In this document: one piece after another, positions 7,637-16,515 of the stretch
Position numbering within the stretch: position 1 is the stretch's first letter
How the letters are laid out: each line of letters begins with the position of its first letter
Assembly (NCBI GenBank): GCA_903904755.1
Contig: CAIVDV010000016.1
Location: 1-47,346 of the forward strand
DNA length: 47,346 nt
DNA from: an uncultured Acidobacteriaceae bacterium
GTDB lineage: Bacteria > Acidobacteriota > Terriglobia > Terriglobales > Acidobacteriaceae
Direction: 5' to 3'
Made by a program: the position numbers and the translations under genes
Notes under the pieces: model-generated
What the model was told of the DNA's origin: nothing
Databases searched by the model: none
Seen by the model: the letters and a program-made list of their open reading frames with translations, nothing else

Positions 7637-8914
7637 ATGTCTACACATCTCATCGCCCTGTTGCACGGTCGCCCGGTTGGCTTTGTTTCCAACAACAACG
7701 GCAAACTTGCGTTTACGTACGACGACGCCTGGCGAAACGACCCCAGTGCCTACCCACTCTCCATCTCGCTCCCCCTTACCGCCTCCGAGCACAGCCACGC
7801 CCGCATTGAGGCCTTCCTCTGGGGACTGCTACCGGACAACGACCGCATCCTGTCGGCATGGGCGCGCCGCTACCAGGTCTCCGCTTTCAGCGTCTTTGAC
7901 CTCATCTCCGCCGTCGGAGAAGATTGCGCCGGCGCAGTCCAGCTCCTCCGCCCCGAGCGTCACGACCAGCTCCAGAACGATCCCACCGCCAGCGGCATTG
8001 ACTGGCTCTCGGAGGGCGATCTCGCAGTCCGCCTCCGCGCCCTTGCCGCAGATCCCTCCGCCTGGCGTCTGCCCTCGGACATTGGCCAGTTCACCCTCTC
8101 CGGCGTCATGCCAAAGACAGCCCTCGTTTACGACGGCACGCGCTGGGGTGTTCCACGTGGACTGGCTCCCACCACCCACATCCTCAAGCCCCCCACCGGC
8201 GAGCTGGCGGGATACGCGGAAAACGAGCACTTCTGCCTCACCCTGGCCCGCGCCGCAGGCATCAGCGTGCCAGACTCCTGGGTCCTCCACACCGGTGGCC
8301 AGGTCGCCGTCGTCGTCGAGCGCTACGACCGTGCCCAGCAGGACGGCCAATGGGTTCGTCTCCATCAGGAAGACATCTGTCAGGCCATCGGCCTGCACCC
8401 CGCCGGCCGGTACGAGGTCAACGGCGGCCCCGGCGTAACCCGCATCGCCAAGCTCATCCGCGACTACTGTCAAAATCCTGAAGCCGACCTCATCCGATTT
8501 GTCGAGGCCATCGCCTTCAACTGGCTCATCGGCGGCATTGAGCGCCACGCCAAGAACTACTCCCTGCTCATCGGGCCCCAGGGCGCAGTCCGCCTCGCAC
8601 CTCTTTACGATCCCGCCAGCATCCTGCCCTACCGCCAAATTGACCCGCGCAATGTCAAGCTTGCCATGCAGATTGGCGGCGAGTACAGCTTGCGCTACAT
8701 TGGCATGCGCAACTGGCAAAAGCTCGCCGCCGAAGTCGAAATCGACGACGAGTTCCTCGTGGAACGTATCCGCGAGATGGCCGAAAGCCTCTTCGAACAC
8801 GCTTTGTCCATCGAAAATCAACTGGAGACCGAGGGCAACGCGCACCCCACCCTCGCCGGCCTCTCCGGCGGACTGAAGGCCCGCGCCGCCGCCTGCCGCC
8901 GCCTGATGCAGTAG
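7637..8914 (+). CDS. HipA-like Ser/Thr kinase with Glu at the catalytic Asp position, no HipB partner
   Basis: The protein has 425 residues. The N-terminal subdomain contains LSISLPLT, the GLLPDND motif and GEDCAGAVQLL, all typical of HipA. The kinase lobe has ILKPP and ENEHFCLTLARAAGI, then NWLIGGIERHAKNYSLL and APLYDPAS. In E. coli HipA the catalytic base is D309 in the DGHAKN loop and the metal ligand is D332, 23 residues on. Here E302 and D325 have exactly that spacing, so E302 replaces the catalytic Asp. HipA kinases phosphorylate GltX, or other targets in HipT/HipA-like branches, and are normally neutralised by a HipB DNA-binding partner. The 91 bp upstream and the minus-strand genes downstream contain no HTH gene. 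The start follows GAGG closely. Function is uncertain: low-activity toxin, altered kinase, or repurposed relic. Confidence 0.88.
   Translation: MSTHLIALLHGRPVGFVSNNNGKLAFTYDDAWRNDPSAYPLSISLPLTASEHSHARIEAFLWGLLPDNDRILSAWARRYQVSAFSVFDLISAVGEDCAGAVQLLRPERHDQLQNDPTASGIDWLSEGDLAVRLRALAADPSAWRLPSDIGQFTLSGVMPKTALVYDGTRWGVPRGLAPTTHILKPPTGELAGYAENEHFCLTLARAAGISVPDSWVLHTGGQVAVVVERYDRAQQDGQWVRLHQEDICQAIGLHPAGRYEVNGGPGVTRIAKLIRDYCQNPEADLIRFVEAIAFNWLIGGIERHAKNYSLLIGPQGAVRLAPLYDPASILPYRQIDPRNVKLAMQIGGEYSLRYIGMRNWQKLAAEVEIDDEFLVERIREMAESLFEHALSIENQLETEGNAHPTLAGLSGGLKARAAACRRLMQ
8149..8164. other. parS-like half-site inside the HipA-like gene
   Basis: The first 13 bases match the perfect parS palindrome found at 16516 and 17669 (TGTTCCACGTGGA), and the last three differ. 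It lies within coding sequence, so it may be coincidental or a weak ParB site. Confidence 0.3.
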
Positions 8915-8952
8915 TCCAAAAGCTGGATTTTCCGCTGATTTCCCCCGCCGCC

Positions 8953-10344
8953 CTACTCCGCCAGCGGCAACCGCATCGTCACCACCAGCCCGCCATCCGC
9001 CGCATTGGAAGCCACGACTTCGCCGCCATGCAGCCGGATCGCCCGCTCGGTAATCGCCAGCCCCACGCCATACCCACCTGTGGAGCGCTGCCGTGACAAA
9101 TCCAGCCGGAAGAACGGTCGGAAGATTGACTTCAGCCCATCTTCTGGAACTCCGGGCCCGTGATCCCGCACCGCCAGCACCGCAAATTCCCCGGCCACCA
9201 GCTCCTCAGCGTGAAGATTCACCTCAACCGTCGTTCCCTCTGCGGTGTAGGCGATCGCATTCCGCACCACGTTCTCAATTGCCCGGCTAAGCAGTTCGCG
9301 GTTTCCCTTCACTGCGGGCGCACCCTGCGCCACCAGCTTCACGTGGCAGTTGCGTCCGCGCGCTTCGTATTCCATATCCGGCATCAGCTCCTGCATCAGT
9401 TCGCGCAAATCCACCCGCGCCTCAGCCGGCAACTTCTGTGTCGACTCCAAATGGGACAGACTCAGCAACTGCCCAATCAGCGCATTCAACCGCGCCGCCT
9501 CGCGCTCAATCCGGTCCAGTTGCTCGTCCAGTCCCGGCAAACTCGCCTGCGCTTCTTCGCGCGCCAGCTCCAGCGCCACGCTCAGCCGTGCCAGCGGGCT
9601 CCGCAGCTCGTGCGAAACATCCCGCAGCAACAGCGTCTGCGCGTTCACCACGCTCTCCAGCCGGTCTGCCATGTTGTTGAAGTCGTAGACCAGTGCCTGC
9701 AGTTCGTCGCCCTTGCTCGGCGGCTTCCCGCTGGACTTTACCCGCGTCTTCAGCTTCCCGCTCGCCAGCTCCCGCGCCGCATTCCGCAGGTACCCAATCG
9801 GCCGGGTAATCACAATCGTGATCAGAGACGTCACCAGCAGCGAAATCACCAGCGCAATCCCCAGCCGCGGCGTCATCTCGCGGTATGGAATGTAAAAGCC
9901 CTTGGGATACCCGCCCTGAGCCAGAACTCGATACTTCTGCCCGTGGGTGTCCTTCAGCTCCAGGCCCATCACATACCCGCCGTTCAGGTCTTCCGGTACC
10001 AGGAACCCGAACTTGTGCATCTTCGCCAACATCGGCTCATACTGGCGCATGTCCACCTGCCGACAAAGTGCCTGGTCGTGCTCGTCAAAGACCAGCATCG
10101 GGCCTTTCGGCTCGGTAAACCCGTCTCCGTAGTACTCGCTCGGCACCGCCAGCATCGCCGGGCAGCCGCCCACGGCATAGGCCCTCAGTTGTTCCCGGGC
10201 ATTCGACTGCACCAGTCCGAAAACCGCCGTGTACACCGCCTCGTTTACCTTGAAGTCGCGATACATCAGGAAGAACGTGGCCACCATAATCAGCGCCTGC
10301 GTCAGCCAGAATGACAAAAAAATCTTGGTAAACGTACTGCGCAT
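8953..10344 (-). CDS. Sensor histidine kinase, CpxA-like
   Basis: The protein has 463 residues. Transmembrane helix 1 is at about 9-28 (FLSFWLTQALIMVATFFLMY). A periplasmic sensor loop of ~130 residues follows, then helix 2 at about 161-180 and a HAMP region beginning RPIGYLRNAARELASGKL. The H-box is RDVSHELRSPLARLS with H245 as phosphorylation site. The N-box is VENVVRNAIAYT, the G1 box VRDHGPGVPED, and the F/G2 region FFRLDLSRQRSTGGYGVGLAI. This order is that of the EnvZ/CpxA class. It lies 3 bp after the response regulator gene on the same strand, so the two form one operon. The periplasmic loop has two Cys residues (in GGCPAML and ALCRQV). The stimulus is not readable from sequence, but an envelope-stress role fits. 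Confidence 0.93.
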   Translation of the reverse strand: MRSTFTKIFLSFWLTQALIMVATFFLMYRDFKVNEAVYTAVFGLVQSNAREQLRAYAVGGCPAMLAVPSEYYGDGFTEPKGPMLVFDEHDQALCRQVDMRQYEPMLAKMHKFGFLVPEDLNGGYVMGLELKDTHGQKYRVLAQGGYPKGFYIPYREMTPRLGIALVISLLVTSLITIVITRPIGYLRNAARELASGKLKTRVKSSGKPPSKGDELQALVYDFNNMADRLESVVNAQTLLLRDVSHELRSPLARLSVALELAREEAQASLPGLDEQLDRIEREAARLNALIGQLLSLSHLESTQKLPAEARVDLRELMQELMPDMEYEARGRNCHVKLVAQGAPAVKGNRELLSRAIENVVRNAIAYTAEGTTVEVNLHAEELVAGEFAVLAVRDHGPGVPEDGLKSIFRPFFRLDLSRQRSTGGYGVGLAITERAIRLHGGEVVASNAADGGLVVTMRLPLAE

Positions 10345-10347
10345 CGC

Positions 10348-11061
10348 CTACGCCTCCCTGCCATGGGCAGGTATCGCCAACTGGTAGCCCACCGAGCGAA
10401 TCGTCTTGATCTGGTCCCCCAGTTGCGCCACATCGTCCAGCTTCCGCCGCAACCGGCTCACGTGCATATCCAGGCTGCGGTCAAACGGGTTGAACTGCCG
10501 GTCCAGCACCGTCTCCGTCAACTGCTCACGCGTCAAAATCTGCCCCGGCGCCTCCATCAGCGCACCCAGCAGCTCAAACTCCACATTGGTCAGGTCCACC
10601 AGTTGCCCGCCGGCCGTCACCGTACGCGATCCCGTATCCAGCTCAATCCCCGCCACAGACAAGTGTCGTATCGCCGGCCGCTCGTCCTTCACCTGCCGAG
10701 CCTGGCTGCGCCGCAGTATCGCCCGCACCCGCGCCAGCAGCTCCCGCGGATTGAACGGCTTGGGCAGATAATCATCCGCGCCAATCTCCAGCCCCACAAT
10801 GCGGTCAATGTCTTCCCCGCGCGCCGTCAGCAGCATTACGCTTACCTGGGAACTCCCCCGCAATCGCCGCAGCACTTCAAACCCATCGATCCCCGGCAGC
10901 ATCACATCCAGCAGCACCAGGGAAAAGTCCCCCGTCAGCGCCCGGTGCAACCCCAGCTCTCCATGATGCTCCGTCGTAACCCGAAACCCATGCCGCCCCA
11001 GGTAATCCTCAAGCATTCCGCACAGTTCCGTGTCATCGTCGATGATCAGCAACGGCTCCAA
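10348..11061 (-). CDS. OmpR/PhoB-family response regulator, CpxR-like
   Basis: The predicted 237 residues comprise a receiver domain (acidic pocket IIDDD, phospho-acceptor D52 in LLDVMLPGIDG, switch Thr in LLTARGED, Lys in LPKPFNPRE) and a winged-helix DNA-binding domain (EFELLGALMEAPGQILTREQ, then DMHVSRLRRKLDD). The start was set at TTG 11061 because GGGGAGGAAG lies upstream and the product then begins MEPLLIIDDD, as is normal for this family. A longer form from a TTG at 11085 is possible. It is the first gene of the operon with the kinase. Two CpxR-type GTAAN boxes upstream suggest autoregulation. Confidence 0.92.
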   Translation of the reverse strand: MEPLLIIDDDTELCGMLEDYLGRHGFRVTTEHHGELGLHRALTGDFSLVLLDVMLPGIDGFEVLRRLRGSSQVSVMLLTARGEDIDRIVGLEIGADDYLPKPFNPRELLARVRAILRRSQARQVKDERPAIRHLSVAGIELDTGSRTVTAGGQLVDLTNVEFELLGALMEAPGQILTREQLTETVLDRQFNPFDRSLDMHVSRLRRKLDDVAQLGDQIKTIRSVGYQLAIPAHGREA

Positions 11062-11140
11062 GACTGCCTTCCTCCCCTGAAACAATATCTCTATTTACAG
11101 ACACCCATTCCCGTTGTATCGCAATCCCCGTCCCAACGCC

Positions 11141-11187
11141 GTAACGATTTGTAACACCTTAGCCACCTTCCCATTACAGTTCTTTAC
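11141..11187. promoter_or_regulatory. Two CpxR-type operator boxes
   Basis: The 335-bp divergent region 11062-11396 separates the regulator operon from the ECF sigma gene. It contains GTAAC-N5-GTAAC on the + strand (11141-11155) and GTAAA-N5-GTAAT on the minus strand (11173-11187). The known CpxR consensus in Enterobacteria is GTAAA-N5-GTAAA. Placement suggests autoregulation and possibly control of the sigma gene. The rest of this region has no recognised element. Confidence 0.5.
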
Positions 11188-11396
11188 GAATCTTGACGTA
11201 TCATGACCGCAATCTCACTCCATGGGTGGTGTGATGGATTTGATGGGGATCGGCTCTGAACTCCGTTCCGGCCTATTCCCCTCGGGAGCAATTCCGCAGC
11301 TCGCTGCGTTCAGGCCATCGGATCGCGAGTCTCATGTGCCCTTCCTTTGTTCCCGTTTTTATTGCGCAGGCACGCCACCCAATGGAGGAGACCCCC

Positions 11397-11993
11397 ATGC
11401 AGACCGCCCATTACGACCTCGTGCAGCAATGCCGCCAAGGTGACTCCCGTGCCTGGGAGCAGCTCATCGCCGAGTACCGCGGTCTCGTCTACAGCATCTG
11501 CCTCCCCTTCGCGAATTCACGCGAAGACGCAGAAGACCTTGTCCAGGACACCTTTGTCAAAATCTGGCATAACCTCGGCAGCTATGACCCCTCCCGTGGC
11601 GAGCTCAAATCCTGGATCTCCACCGTCGCCCGCAATCAGCGCGTCGACCGCTTCCGTCGCGACTCCAATCAGCGGCATACACAGTCTCTCGACGAAGGCT
11701 GGGACCACAGCGACACGCTTTCTCTCTCGGACCGTCTCCCCGACCTCAATCCCTCTCCCGCCGACTCCGCCGCCACCCGCCAGGTGATTGAAATGGTCAC
11801 CCGCGCCGTGGAACAGGTCGCCCCGGAAATGCGCGAAGTCATCAAGCTCCGCTTCATCTTTGAAATGGACAATCAGGAGATCGCGCACCGCCTCCGCATT
11901 CCCGAAGGCACCGTAAAATCCCGCACCAGCCGCGGCCGCGTGCAACTGATGAACCTGCTGACCCCCATGCGTGCCGCTCTCGGCGCAGCCTAG
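11397..11993 (+). CDS. ECF-type RNA polymerase sigma factor
   Basis: The protein has 198 residues. Region 2 is seen in REDAEDLVQDTFVKIWHNL followed by LKSWISTVARNQRVDRFRR (promoter -10 recognition and core binding). Region 4 is REVIKLRFIFEMDNQEIAHR and GTVKSRTSRGRVQL, the -35 recognising HTH. There is no region 1 or 3, as expected for group 4 sigma factors. The ATG at 11397 has GGAGGAG 6 nt upstream, a strong start. No anti-sigma gene is adjacent: the next gene is an MFS transporter. It shares an intergenic region with the CpxRA-like operon, so the two may form one envelope-stress unit (inference). Confidence 0.93.
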   Translation: MQTAHYDLVQQCRQGDSRAWEQLIAEYRGLVYSICLPFANSREDAEDLVQDTFVKIWHNLGSYDPSRGELKSWISTVARNQRVDRFRRDSNQRHTQSLDEGWDHSDTLSLSDRLPDLNPSPADSAATRQVIEMVTRAVEQVAPEMREVIKLRFIFEMDNQEIAHRLRIPEGTVKSRTSRGRVQLMNLLTPMRAALGAA

Positions 11994-12029
11994 CCCGCAG
12001 ATCTTCCCTCTTCTCTTGTACGATTGGGT

Positions 12030-12045
12030 GGTTCCACGTGGAATT
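12030..12045. other. Degenerate parS-like site
   Basis: The core GTTCCACGTGGAA (13 of 16 positions of the perfect parS at 16516) lies in the short gap between the sigma gene and the MFS gene. It is intergenic and about 4.5 kb from parB, so it is a plausible weak ParB site. Confidence 0.45.
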
Positions 12046-12068
12046 CCAACAGGCGGTCCCACCCACCC

Positions 12069-13352
12069 ATGGCATCTTCCCCATCCATCCCCCGCCGACG
12101 CTGGCGCATCGCCCTGCTTCTCGGCTTTGGCGTGCTGGTCAACTACTTCGACCGCGTCAACCTCTCCGTCTCCCAAGACGCGCTCGCCCACGACTTCGGC
12201 ATCACACTCGTCACCTTCGGCTGGCTTGCCGCCGCCTATAACTTCACCTACGCCGCCCTCCAGCTCCCCATCGGCTTCATTCTCGACAAATTCGGCATCC
12301 GCCGCGTCGGCCGCGTCAGCATCTTCCTCTGGTCCCTCGCCTCCTTCGCCGCCGCCCTCAGCCCCGGCCTCAAGTCCCTCTTCGCCGCCCGCCTGCTCCT
12401 CGGCGTTGGAGAAGCCCCCACCTTCCCTGCCAACGGCAAAGCCATCGGCTCCTGGTTCCCGCCGCACGAGCGCAGCTTCGCCACCGCTATCAACGACTCC
12501 ATGGCCAAGCTCGCCTCCGCCATCGGCGTCCCCGTTCTCGGCATCCTGCTGCTCCACATCGGGTGGCGGATGAGCTTCGCCGCCACCGGCATCATCTCGC
12601 TCGCCTACTTCGCCCTCTTCTGGGGCGTCTATACCGACCCCCAGCACGACACTGGCCTCTCAGACCAGGAGCGCGCCTACATCACCGGCCTGCCCGCCAA
12701 CGCCACACCCGGCCCCCGGCCACCCACCCCGCGCTTCCTTTCCCTGCTCGCCAACCGCAAAACCATCGCCCTCATGCTCGGCTTCGGCGCCTATAACTAC
12801 ACGTTTTATCTGTTACTTACCTGGCTCCCCAAGTACCTTTCCAGCACCCTCGGCATTGACCTCGCTCACGCCTTCCTCTACACCGGCGTCCCCTGGCTCG
12901 TCGCCGCCATTACTGACCTGCTCATCGGCGGCTGGCTCGCAGACTTCCTCATCCAGCGCGGCGCAAACCCCAACACCGTCCGCAAAACCATCCTCGCCCT
13001 GGGCTTGGCCTGCGGTATGGGCATCTTCGGCGCCGCCTACGCCCACACCGCCGTCTCCGCGGTCCTCTGGATTTCGCTGTCCATTGGCGGTGTCTCCGCC
13101 GCAGCCCCCATCGGCTGGTCAATCCCCTCGCTCATCGCCCCGCGCCAATCCGTCGGCGCCGTCGGCGGCATCGCCAACTTCTCCAGCCAGGTCTCCGCCA
13201 TCGCCGCCCCCGTCATCACCGGATACGCCGTCCAGTCCCTGCACTCCTTCGTGCTGGCCTTCAGCATCGCCGCCGCCTACCTCGCCGCCGGCATCTTCGG
13301 CTACCTCGTCCTGATGGGACCCATTGAGCCCATGACCCTGCCGGCTGAATAG
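12069..13352 (+). CDS. MFS transporter, anion:cation symporter-like
   Basis: The protein has 427 residues with about 12 predicted membrane spans. The N-terminal half begins with a basic stretch (IPRRRWRIALLL), then NYFDRVNLSVS, as in the ACS family (hexuronate, glucarate, phthalate and similar organic anion carriers). The MFS loop 2-3 motif appears as GFILDKFGIRRVGR, and helix 4-5 shows LLGVGEAPTFPANGKAI and WFPPHERS, also ACS-like. The ATG at 12069 was chosen over an in-frame TTG at 12024, because the latter overlaps the parS-like site and adds a non-conserved tail. Substrate is unknown, and no catabolic gene is adjacent. Confidence 0.88.
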   Translation: MASSPSIPRRRWRIALLLGFGVLVNYFDRVNLSVSQDALAHDFGITLVTFGWLAAAYNFTYAALQLPIGFILDKFGIRRVGRVSIFLWSLASFAAALSPGLKSLFAARLLLGVGEAPTFPANGKAIGSWFPPHERSFATAINDSMAKLASAIGVPVLGILLLHIGWRMSFAATGIISLAYFALFWGVYTDPQHDTGLSDQERAYITGLPANATPGPRPPTPRFLSLLANRKTIALMLGFGAYNYTFYLLLTWLPKYLSSTLGIDLAHAFLYTGVPWLVAAITDLLIGGWLADFLIQRGANPNTVRKTILALGLACGMGIFGAAYAHTAVSAVLWISLSIGGVSAAAPIGWSIPSLIAPRQSVGAVGGIANFSSQVSAIAAPVITGYAVQSLHSFVLAFSIAAAYLAAGIFGYLVLMGPIEPMTLPAE

Positions 13353-13417
13353 CCCACCCGAGCAAAAATGGGGGAGCCGGCACCTGCCAACTCCACATTA
13401 ACTATACTTAAACTCAA

Positions 13418-14467
13418 TTACTTACGAAGAATGTAGCTCTTCTTCTCCCCGGTCCGCCCGTTCTCCACCGTGTAGCTCCCATCCGGGCTCGCAACCAGAC
13501 GAATCATGTACCCGGCATCCGGCTTGTCCGTCACATTTGCGATATACCCCGCCGCCGTATTCCCCGCCGCGCCACCCTCTTCGGAGTAGTGCAACTGCCA
13601 CAGCGCCTCCAGCCCCGGAATCTCGCGCACCGTCTTCAGCGTCGGCAGCGACCCGCCCTTCTTCGCGCCGTTATCCATAATCGCCACCTGCGGATGCACC
13701 CCATCCACCAGCGCCGGGCTCGAACTCTGCATCCACCCGTGGTGGCTCACAATGAGCACATCAATCCGCCCCAGCCGGTTCACCGGGCACACCAGCGTCC
13801 GCTCCTTGTCCCAGGTCAGGTCGCCCAAATCCAGAATCCGCAGCTTCCCAAACTCGATCAGCGTCCCCAGGCTCCGCGAATTCTCCGTCTGGTCCGCCTC
13901 CCGTATCTCACTCTGCGCACAGTAGTTATTCGTCTCTCCCGCGCCCGGCAGCGGCTGCAGAATCGGGTGCCCGTCCGTCTCCACCACCGTCACCTTCATC
14001 CCCGCAATCGGCAATTGGTCGCCCGGCGTCGGCGTCAATTCCTTCGCCTCCCCCGCCGCCAGCACCTTCTTGTAATCCGCATAGATGCCGTCCGTCTCGG
14101 GCCCCAGCTCCCGCAGCGGCCCGTGGTCCACAAAAATCCCCACCGGAATCCGCTTCACCAACTGCGGCACGCCCCCCACATGGTCCATGTGATAGTGCGT
14201 AATCAGCACCTCATCAATCCCCGTCAGCCCCGCTTCGTGCGCCGCCGCCACAATCCGGTCCGCGTCCCGCCCATCGTTCCCCGGCCAGCCCGTATCAATC
14301 AGCAGCGACTTCCCCTCAGGCGTCACAAACAGCGTCGCCTGGCCGCCCTCCACGTCAATAAACCACACCCGCAGCTTCCCGTCGCTCGGCGTCGCCGCAT
14401 ACCCCGGCAAGCTCAACAGAAACCCGGCAACCAGCAGGCATAGAACAGCCTTAATCATTGATTTCAT
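13418..14467 (-). CDS. Exported metallo-beta-lactamase-fold hydrolase, ComEC-C-terminal-like
   Basis: The protein has 349 residues. An N-terminal signal peptide (MKSMIKAVLCLLVAGFLLS..GYA) precedes VWFIDVEGGQATLFVTPEGK and LLIDTGW, then the MBL zinc motif THYHMDHVGG (HxHxDH). Later it has LDLGDLTWDKE and LIVSHHG, the third and fourth motif regions. The layout, a stand-alone MBL domain with IDVxxGxA, resembles the C-terminal domain of ComEC and related secreted hydrolases. Substrate is unknown. ATG 14467 has GAGG 9 nt upstream; an in-frame GTG 15 bp further out is less likely. It is convergent with the MFS gene and divergent from the glycosylase gene. Confidence 0.87.
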   Translation of the reverse strand: MKSMIKAVLCLLVAGFLLSLPGYAATPSDGKLRVWFIDVEGGQATLFVTPEGKSLLIDTGWPGNDGRDADRIVAAAHEAGLTGIDEVLITHYHMDHVGGVPQLVKRIPVGIFVDHGPLRELGPETDGIYADYKKVLAAGEAKELTPTPGDQLPIAGMKVTVVETDGHPILQPLPGAGETNNYCAQSEIREADQTENSRSLGTLIEFGKLRILDLGDLTWDKERTLVCPVNRLGRIDVLIVSHHGWMQSSSPALVDGVHPQVAIMDNGAKKGGSLPTLKTVREIPGLEALWQLHYSEEGGAAGNTAAGYIANVTDKPDAGYMIRLVASPDGSYTVENGRTGEKKSYILRK

Positions 14468-14617
14468 GGCACTTAACCTCACTTCAGGGAAGAAACTGGC
14501 ACCCCTTCATCACGGCCTGCCGGCCAGCTCCAGGGGCACCAGAATTCTACCTTCCCCAGCCCCCTCCGCGCACAAATCCCTCTTGCGCAAATCCAAGCAA
14601 AGCCGCAATCTTGACCC

Positions 14618-15517
14618 ATGCCCGAACTCCCCGACATCGCGGCCTATCTCACCGCCCTTGAGCCCCGCGTGCTCGGCCAACCCCTCCAGGCCGTCCGCAT
14701 CCAGGGCCTCTTCCTTCTCCGCACCGTGGATTCGCCCATCCGCGAGGCTGAAGGCCAGCGCGTCACCCGCCTCCGCCGCATCGGCAAGCGCATCGCCCTG
14801 GGCCTCGAAAACGACATCTGGCTCGTGCTTCACCTCATGATTGCCGGCCGCCTCCACTGGCGCGCCCCCGCAGCCAAACTCGCCGGCCGCAATACCCTCG
14901 CCGCCTTCGACTTCCCCTCCGGCTCCCTGCAACTCACTGAGGCTGGCTCCAAACGCCGCGCATCCCTCCACCTCTTCCGCGGAGAATCTGCTCTTTCAGA
15001 GATCGACCCCGGCGGCCTCGAAGTCCTGGATTGCGGACTGGAGGCCTTCCGGCTGGCCCTTACCAGGGAAAACCGCACCCTGAAGCGCGCCCTGACTGAC
15101 CCGCGCATCCTTTCCGGCATCGGCAACGCCTACTCCGACGAGATCCTGCACACTGCACGGCTCTCCCCGGTGCAGCTCACCAGCCGCCTCACCGAAGCCG
15201 ACTGGGCTCAACTCTACGATGCAGCCCAGCAGACCCTGAACACCTGGATCTCCCGCCTCGGCACCGAAGCCGCCAGCAATTTTCCCGAGAAAGTCACCGC
15301 ATTCCGCCCGGAGATGGCCGTGCACGGCCGCTTCAACCAGCCCTGCCCCCGTTGCGGCAGCCCCATCCAGCGCATCCAGTTTGCCGACAATGAGACCAAC
15401 TACTGCCCAACCTGCCAGACCGGCGGCAAGCTCCTCGCCGACCGCGGCCTCTCCCGCCTGCTCAAGTCCGACTGGCCCCGCACCCTCGACGAGCTCGAGG
15501 CCCTCAAGCGCCGCTAG
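14618..15517 (+). CDS. Fpg/Nei-family DNA glycosylase, PELPDI type
   Basis: The protein has 299 residues. It starts [11 protein letters not shown], keeping the catalytic Pro2 and Glu3 of formamidopyrimidine-DNA glycosylases but with Asp-Ile instead of the usual Glu-Val. [10 protein letters not shown] carries the conserved Lys of the beta-strand, HLMIAGRL is typical, and the helix-two-turn-helix has [11 protein letters not shown]. The C-terminal zinc finger is present (CPRCG ... YCPTCQ), but the Gly-Arg normally in its turn is replaced by ADNETN. About 30 residues continue beyond the last Cys, where classical Fpg ends. It probably acts in base-excision repair; lesion preference may differ from MutM. 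The stop is 9 bp from the convergent parB stop. Confidence 0.87.
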   Translation: MPELPDIAAYLTALEPRVLGQPLQAVRIQGLFLLRTVDSPIREAEGQRVTRLRRIGKRIALGLENDIWLVLHLMIAGRLHWRAPAAKLAGRNTLAAFDFPSGSLQLTEAGSKRRASLHLFRGESALSEIDPGGLEVLDCGLEAFRLALTRENRTLKRALTDPRILSGIGNAYSDEILHTARLSPVQLTSRLTEADWAQLYDAAQQTLNTWISRLGTEAASNFPEKVTAFRPEMAVHGRFNQPCPRCGSPIQRIQFADNETNYCPTCQTGGKLLADRGLSRLLKSDWPRTLDELEALKRR

Positions 15518-15526
15518 CCGGGCACG

Positions 15527-16435
15527 CTACCCCGCCAGCCGCTCCATCAGCGCGTCAAAGTCCTCAAGCCGGGCATACTCAATAATCACCTTGCCCTTGC
15601 CGTTGTGGTCTTCCACGGTCACCCGCATGCCCAGCGCGTGCTGCAAACGGTTCTGCGCCTCCCGCACATTCGGGTCCACTGGCGGCACTTCCTTTTTCTT
15701 CTTCGCCGCCTTCTCCGGGTGCAGGATGCCCTGAATCATCGTCTCCGCCTGCCGAACCGACAGGGAAAGCGCAATAATCCGGTTCGCAGCCTGCTCAATC
15801 GCCGCGGGAGTCTCCAGCGCCACCAGCGCCCTGGCGTGCCCAAAACTGAGCGCGCCCGACGCTACCTTGTTCTGCACGGGCTCCGGCAGCTTCAGCAGCC
15901 GCAGGAAATTCGACACCGACGCGCGGTCCTTGCCCGTCCGCGTCGCCATCTGCTCCTGGGTCATCCCAAACTCGCGGCTCAGCCGCTCGTAGGCCCGCGC
16001 CTGCTCAATCGGGTTCAGATCCGCGCGCTGCAGGTTTTCGATGATGGTGATCTCCATCGCCTGCTCGTCGCTCACCTGCCGCACAAACGCCGGCACCGTA
16101 GTCTTTCCCGCCCGCTGCGAGGCCAGCCAACGCCGCTCGCCGGCAATCAACTGGAATCGCCCGCCCGGCAGCGGCCGTACCAAAATAGGCTGTACCACCC
16201 CATTCGACGCAACGGAGGCCGTCAACTCCTCCATCTGCCGCTCGTCAAAGTTGGTTCGCGTCTGGAAGGGATTGCGGTCAATTTGCCCAATCGCCACATC
16301 CAGAGGCTTGCCGCCGTCGCTCTCCCCACCCTGTCCGGAAGGCTTGGGCACCCGCGGCAACAGGGAATCCAGCCCCTTGCCCAGGGCCCGGCGGTCATTG
16401 TTCGCGCGCTTTGCATCCAATCCAGTTGCTGACAT
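15527..16435 (-). CDS. parB: Chromosome partitioning protein ParB
   Basis: ParB is a CTP-dependent DNA clamp that loads at parS and spreads to build the partition complex with ParA. The predicted 302 residues have a basic N-terminus (RRALGKGLDSLLP, the ParA-interacting box). The ParB/Srx domain is IDRNPFQTR...ELTASVASNGVVQPILVR, followed by the CTP-binding GERRWLAS motif. The HTH that reads parS is in MTQEQMATRTGKDRASVSNF, and a C-terminal dimerisation domain ends the protein. ATG 16435 was selected; an in-frame GTG at 16480 would add 15 residues. It follows parA in an operon, with a perfect parS in the 105-bp gap. Confidence 0.95.
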   Translation of the reverse strand: MSATGLDAKRANNDRRALGKGLDSLLPRVPKPSGQGGESDGGKPLDVAIGQIDRNPFQTRTNFDERQMEELTASVASNGVVQPILVRPLPGGRFQLIAGERRWLASQRAGKTTVPAFVRQVSDEQAMEITIIENLQRADLNPIEQARAYERLSREFGMTQEQMATRTGKDRASVSNFLRLLKLPEPVQNKVASGALSFGHARALVALETPAAIEQAANRIIALSLSVRQAETMIQGILHPEKAAKKKKEVPPVDPNVREAQNRLQHALGMRVTVEDHNGKGKVIIEYARLEDFDALMERLAG

Positions 16436-16515
16436 ACTCTTCGTCCTCTTCCTCTCGACTCCGCCGGCGCTCTTCGCCACACCTGGAATCGCTACTCAAT
16501 CCGAATTCACATTCA

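Noticed and set aside
11222-11396. N-terminal extension of the sigma factor frame
   Set aside because: The ATG at 11397 has a strong GGAGGAG and starts at the normal family position; the upstream part has no conservation-like features.
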